Of a stretch of 64,000 nt of DNA, positions 60,155 through 64,000 are shown in pieces. The stretch's first letter is position 1; the number at the start of each line of letters is the position of its first letter. The DNA lies in NCBI RefSeq assembly GCF_022965805.1, contig NW_027331236.1:377321-441320 (forward strand). Direction: 5' to 3'. The stretch comes from Primulina eburnea (Eukaryota > Streptophyta > Magnoliopsida > Lamiales > Gesneriaceae). Position numbers and translations under genes: made by a program. The notes under the pieces were generated by a model that saw only the letters and a program-made list of their open reading frames with translations, had not been told where the DNA came from and made no database searches.

Positions 60155-61253
60155 AAAGAGAGGCAGTGAACCGAGACAGCGTGGCTTGTTTTATAGTATG
60201 TGTGGCACGTGCAGTGAAATACTTACGAGAAAATTCGTGTCATCAATTTTTTTTTTACAGAAGAAAATTCTATTTTGGGAAAATAAATTATTTTTTTGTC
60301 TTGTTTCTAATTTTTGTTCTCGAAATTACATCGAAAATCGTTTTGTATAAGATTATATATTAATTTGTTGCCATTTTTTAATAATAATGTGTACAAATTA
60401 GGTTATTCATAAAATATAAAATCAAATTTTATATCAAATCCATGAATTAGTTCATATAAATTAGTTTTCCAAAAATATATATATGAAATTATACATAAAA
60501 TTTAATTTTAGACATTGAAGACTTATTATCCCAACTAAAATATAAATGAATATTTAATCCTCGAGACACCAGCATTCAGCAATAATATCTGGCTATTAAA
60601 ATTCCATTGATTTCACATTATAACATAGGAAATCAAACATTGGGGTTTGCTGTGAAACGTGACAAATATCACAAAAACACCGATATTTTATTCAGTTTTC
60701 ACAAAAAAATATTATTTTTTTATGTTACAAATATTTTTTTATTATAAAAATAAACATGATTGATTTTTTATCAACTTTTTATTTATATTATGATCAATAA
60801 CGATCCACGCGTAGTGTTTGAGTTGTTTTACGATTTAAATTATATTGTTATCATTTTGAGATATTAAATATGTGTTTTTGTATAAAAAAAAATTGGATAT
60901 ATAAATTGATTATAAATTTAAAGATTTGTATTATAAGTAATCAATTATAATTATTAAAGTAGGATAATATTTGTTATTTTTATCTATAATATTTTTTGAT
61001 TTTGTTGACTGGACTAACATGATCGTTTTGCGAAGTAATATTAATAAACAAGTTAGTGAGTTAATTGTTTTTAAATTAAATGGAAACAACATTAATTATA
61101 AATTATTGGCCTTCAGAGAACAAAATAATATAATTATATTAATATATACAAAATGCGCCTATCAAAGCAGGTGCCAAGAAAAGAGAAGCTACAGCTTGTT
61201 GCGTTTCATAGAGCTTTACATGTAATTTACATATGATCTATTTAATTTTTCAT
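60155..61253. other. AT-rich upstream region of the HIPP gene
   Basis: No reading frame of protein character and no recognised repeat. Regulatory sequence of the HIPP gene is likely in the first few hundred bases, but I cannot name specific sites. Confidence 0.4.
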
Positions 61254-61430
61254 AAAAATCATGTGAGACGATTTCATAAGTCGATTTTATGAGACGATCT
61301 TCTATTTGGGTTACTTATAAAAAATATTACTTTTTATACCAAAATTATTATTATTTATTATAAACATGAGCATGATTGACATATATCACGAGTAAAGATC
61401 CGTGAGATCGTCTCACAAGAAACTTACTCT
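61254..61430 (+). repeat. MITE-like palindromic repeat, copy F
   Basis: This is a more decayed copy: GTGAGACGATTTCATAAGTC at the left and CGTGAGATCGTCTCACAAG at the right, with a middle that follows the family order. Confidence 0.7.
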
Positions 61431-62332
61431 TGATTTTTTTAATATATAATACATAAGAATGTTTGTTAGATGCGTGAAGATAGATTTATAAAATATATAT
61501 ATATATATAAATCAACCTCGCATATCTACCATTCTACCACCAAAGCATCTTGAAAATGTATTATGTACATCTATTTTCTTTGTTCAAATTTTGACAATTC
61601 AGCAATTGTGACGTCCGTTGGATTTCTTATAATTTAGATATGCTATTTTGGGATTATGAAAGTCTCATAGACGCTACATATCAAATAAATCCGTAATCTG
61701 AGATAGATTCAAGGGTTGAGCATATTTCAAATATCGATAAATGTATTAAAATTTAGATTTATGTAATATTTCCATGTCGAATATAAAAATAAATAAAATT
61801 GTATTTTTTGTCATGTATTTTTACATTTCTTCTATTTTATATATTATGTTGTTTAATTTCATCTTACTCTAGTATTATTTTTTGTGATTTATTCTTTTTC
61901 TAATTGTAGCGAAGTGGCGATGTTGTGGCGCCAACATAACAAAAGTTGAATGCATGACTAAGATTGATATTTGATAACAAGAAATATCATAATAAAAAAA
62001 TAACAATCAAAACCACGAAAGTAAAATATATATAACTAAAAAAATATTTTTTTTGCCTAAAAATAATTGTAAAGTGATTGATAAAGTTATGTAATTTTTC
62101 AGATTCAATACTAACAATGTTCCTAGTTTTGACTAATATTATACAAATTACTTTTGATGAAAACTAGTAATTTCTTCTTCTTTTTTCCAGTTTAATTTCT
62201 TATTTCTTCACGCACATAAAAGGCAAAGGGACAATAATTAAAGATCAAATGATCAATAAATCTTCATCTTAATAATTAAATATATTTTCAATTTTTCTCA
62301 GACTGATTAATTTTTTTTACTATCCGACTAAC
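61431..62332. other. AT-rich intergenic sequence
   Basis: A short TA run lies near 61490-61510. No gene or repeat boundary is recognised. Confidence 0.4.
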
Positions 62333-62387
62333 TGTTGGGTACAATAATTGTCTATGCTGAGTTGAGCAATCGAAACATAATGTTTGA
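62333..62387 (+). mobile_element. Possible start of a copia-like LTR cut by the gap
   Basis: TGTTGGGTACAATAATTG followed by GAGTTGAGCAATCGAAAC resembles the start of plant copia LTRs. Only 55 bases are visible before the gap, so this is weak. Confidence 0.3.
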
Positions 62388-62525
62388 NNNNNNNNNNNNN
62401 NNNNNNNNNNNNNNNNNNNNNNNNNNNNNNNNNNNNNNNNNNNNNNNNNNNNNNNNNNNNNNNNNNNNNNNNNNNNNNNNNNNNNNNNNNNNNNNNNNNN
62501 NNNNNNNNNNNNNNNNNNNNNNNNN
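62388..62525. other. Assembly gap (138 N)
   Basis: A run of N. Any reading frame drawn across it is meaningless. Confidence 0.99.
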
Positions 62526-62728
62526 AATAGAGGACTGGGTTAAGATCTAGAGAGAGAATTTTTTCAAAATGCACTTTCCCCCCATTTTTTCTCTGGTCAC
62601 TAGATTGTCCTTTTCCGTCATCTTTGTACCGTGATTCTAGGCGCCGTCGTAGTTCAATCCGGCGACGACCACCGGTCACCGGAACAGACTCTTTATTACT
62701 CAGGTTTTCGAAACTTTGTGTTTTCATC

Positions 62729-64000
62729 ATGGATGTAAGCAATTTAAGGAATCGCTGGTGTGGAGTTCACGAACCCAGCTCAGCAAAACGGGAAGAATCG
62801 ATCAAGATTGAATCTAAAATCTTCACGATGAGGTTAGGGAATGACGGTCGGTCTATTTGGTGGGCTGAAAGAAATAGGAAATCGACTTATTTGATGGATT
62901 TCGAGAGTGAGGAGGCGCACTGGTTTAATCTTCGAATCAAGGAACTCATTGGATCGATAAACACAGGATCGGTATCTCGACATTTTAGAGGAAGAAATGC
63001 AGTCTTCACTTTAAACAGTCTTGCTAACAAACGCGGAAGATATCTAGAGCTGTCTAAATTTCGCAACAATGGCAGAAAACAGATTACCATTGTACCTAGT
63101 GGATTAAGAGCTGAAGGATGGATAAATATTTCAAGATCGCTGGATCAGTTGATGACGAGTGGGTACCGGAGGAATTCAAGCATCTTTCATCATGGTGTTG
63201 GCCAGCTGAAGCAAAAAATAGTCAATCAAGATAACACACTATTGACAAGGAATTTCACTGGTGGAATGCCAACAAATGAGGAAGTCTTGGTTAAGCAGCG
63301 GATTCATAAAAATTGGTATGATGCAATTGTAGTCACCCGAGATAAAGTTAATGTTTCATGGCAGTGTATTGAAGGGGTGCTAGGGAAATCAACAAACAGA
63401 AAGGTCGAACTCTTTCCGTTCCAGGCTAATAAAGCTCTATGGTGGCCTTACAACGCGGAAGAAGCTTCTTTCTACGTTAATCTGAAAAGGGGTTTTTTTG
63501 AATTTGGTGTGACATTAATATTTGAAGGTTGGTCCAAAGACATTGATACTCTGGACCCGGTGGAAGCATGTTGTAACAGTTGGATTTCAATCAATGGTTT
63601 ACCGTGGGAGTTATGGTCCCCTGCAACATTCAATATCATCGGCGAACAATGCGGGGGTCTGCTGGCTATTAGTGTCGTCACTCTACATTTCAAGGTACTG
63701 GGAGTAGCGAAAATCAAGGTAAAAGGTACTGAAGCAGGATTTATTCACTCAAAGATGAGTATTCCAGTGGCAGGGAGAAGCGTCGACATCAGAATTAGGG
63801 TTGAAACATTTGATCCTATTAAATATGACCAGTACGCACGGCAAACCTATGCCCAAGTTCTTGTGAATGGAAAGAAGATTATGGCGGGATGGGGAAACAA
63901 CAATCTTTACAGGTCATTATCGGCGCAGGAGGCATCAATGTGCAAATCCAAAAAAGGAACGGTGGAGATCGAGGAACCAAGAATAAGTAATACAAGAGTC
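62729..64000 (+). CDS. Long open frame, DUF4283-like (LINE ORF1-type or derived), runs off the window
   Basis: From ATG at 62729 the frame is open for 424 codons to the window edge without a stop. It is also open upstream back to a TAG at 62528-62530, with no earlier in-frame ATG. The first part is charged and shows no motif I know. From about aa 215 it reads VSWQCIEGVLGK, VELFPFQANKALWWP, GFFEFGVTLIFEGW, then NSWISINGLPWELWSPATF and IIGEQCGG, and IKVKGTEAGFIHSKM. The pattern W-(I/V)-x-(I/V)-x-GLPxxLW..F..IG..CGG is that of plant DUF4283 proteins, found in ORF1 of L1-type LINEs and in stand-alone proteins. A zinc knuckle and, for a LINE, a reverse transcriptase would be expected further right. 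Codon use is mixed and not AT-saturated. It may be a recent LINE copy or a host gene; the window cannot decide. Confidence 0.7.
   Translation, partial: MDVSNLRNRWCGVHEPSSAKREESIKIESKIFTMRLGNDGRSIWWAERNRKSTYLMDFESEEAHWFNLRIKELIGSINTGSVSRHFRGRNAVFTLNSLANKRGRYLELSKFRNNGRKQITIVPSGLRAEGWINISRSLDQLMTSGYRRNSSIFHHGVGQLKQKIVNQDNTLLTRNFTGGMPTNEEVLVKQRIHKNWYDAIVVTRDKVNVSWQCIEGVLGKSTNRKVELFPFQANKALWWPYNAEEASFYVNLKRGFFEFGVTLIFEGWSKDIDTLDPVEACCNSWISINGLPWELWSPATFNIIGEQCGGLLAISVVTLHFKVLGVAKIKVKGTEAGFIHSKMSIPVAGRSVDIRIRVETFDPIKYDQYARQTYAQVLVNGKKIMAGWGNNNLYRSLSAQEASMCKSKKGTVEIEEPRISNTRV

Noticed and set aside
62320..62742. Minus- and plus-strand frames crossing 62388-62525
   Set aside because: They run through the N gap and have no meaning.

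Overview
This is a plant nuclear window, almost certainly from an asterid eudicot; Lamiales is my best guess, by inference only. The bulk is AT-rich repeat DNA dominated by LTR retrotransposons with the plant initiator-Met primer site (TGGTATCAGAGC), plus hAT relics and a short palindromic MITE-like family. I found no prokaryotic features, tRNA, rRNA or CRISPR. Only two stretches look like non-LTR-retrotransposon coding genes: a five-exon HIPP metallochaperone-like gene (58288-60016, minus) and a long reading frame open at the right edge (62729-64000, plus) that looks DUF4283-like.

Layout. 1-3.2 kb: MITE-like copies and a copia-like solo LTR with a perfect 5-bp target duplication. 3.2-8.4 kb: a broken short-chain dehydrogenase gene (steroleosin / 11-beta-HSD-like, minus strand) with a dead hAT transposon, in the opposite orientation, in its first intron. 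8.6-22.1 kb: a second dead hAT, apparently split by a chromovirus-type Ty3/gypsy element (9179-16975, one nonsense codon, right LTR truncated) and by a gypsy-type solo LTR (17138-19578). 22.1-22.5 kb: a copia-like LTR fragment. 23-38.5 kb: a nest. Old LTR-like sequence holds two solo LTRs of one family (24735-26231 and 27012-36122). The second holds a complete, intact Ty3/gypsy element (28133-35929; 1476-aa gag-pol, perfect target duplication, nearly identical LTRs), the youngest-looking element here. A further solo LTR (36591-38325) sits inside a 35-bp minisatellite. 39.1-40.2 kb: a truncated copia-like LTR. 40.4-55.2 kb: a solo LTR related to those of the intact element, split by a 13.7-kb minus-strand tandem array LTR-internal-LTR-internal-LTR of dead gypsy copies. 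55.2-62.3 kb: AT-rich DNA, MITE-like copies and the HIPP gene. 62388-62525 is an assembly gap.

How it works together. The window records successive nested insertion, LTR-LTR recombination (five solo LTRs, one triple-LTR array) and sequence decay. Only the intact gypsy element looks able to encode its own mobility. The HIPP gene is the one clearly functional host gene. The most unusual signals are family-specific GC-rich palindromic words inside otherwise AT-rich LTRs, the mosaic triple-LTR array, and the unlisted right-edge reading frame.
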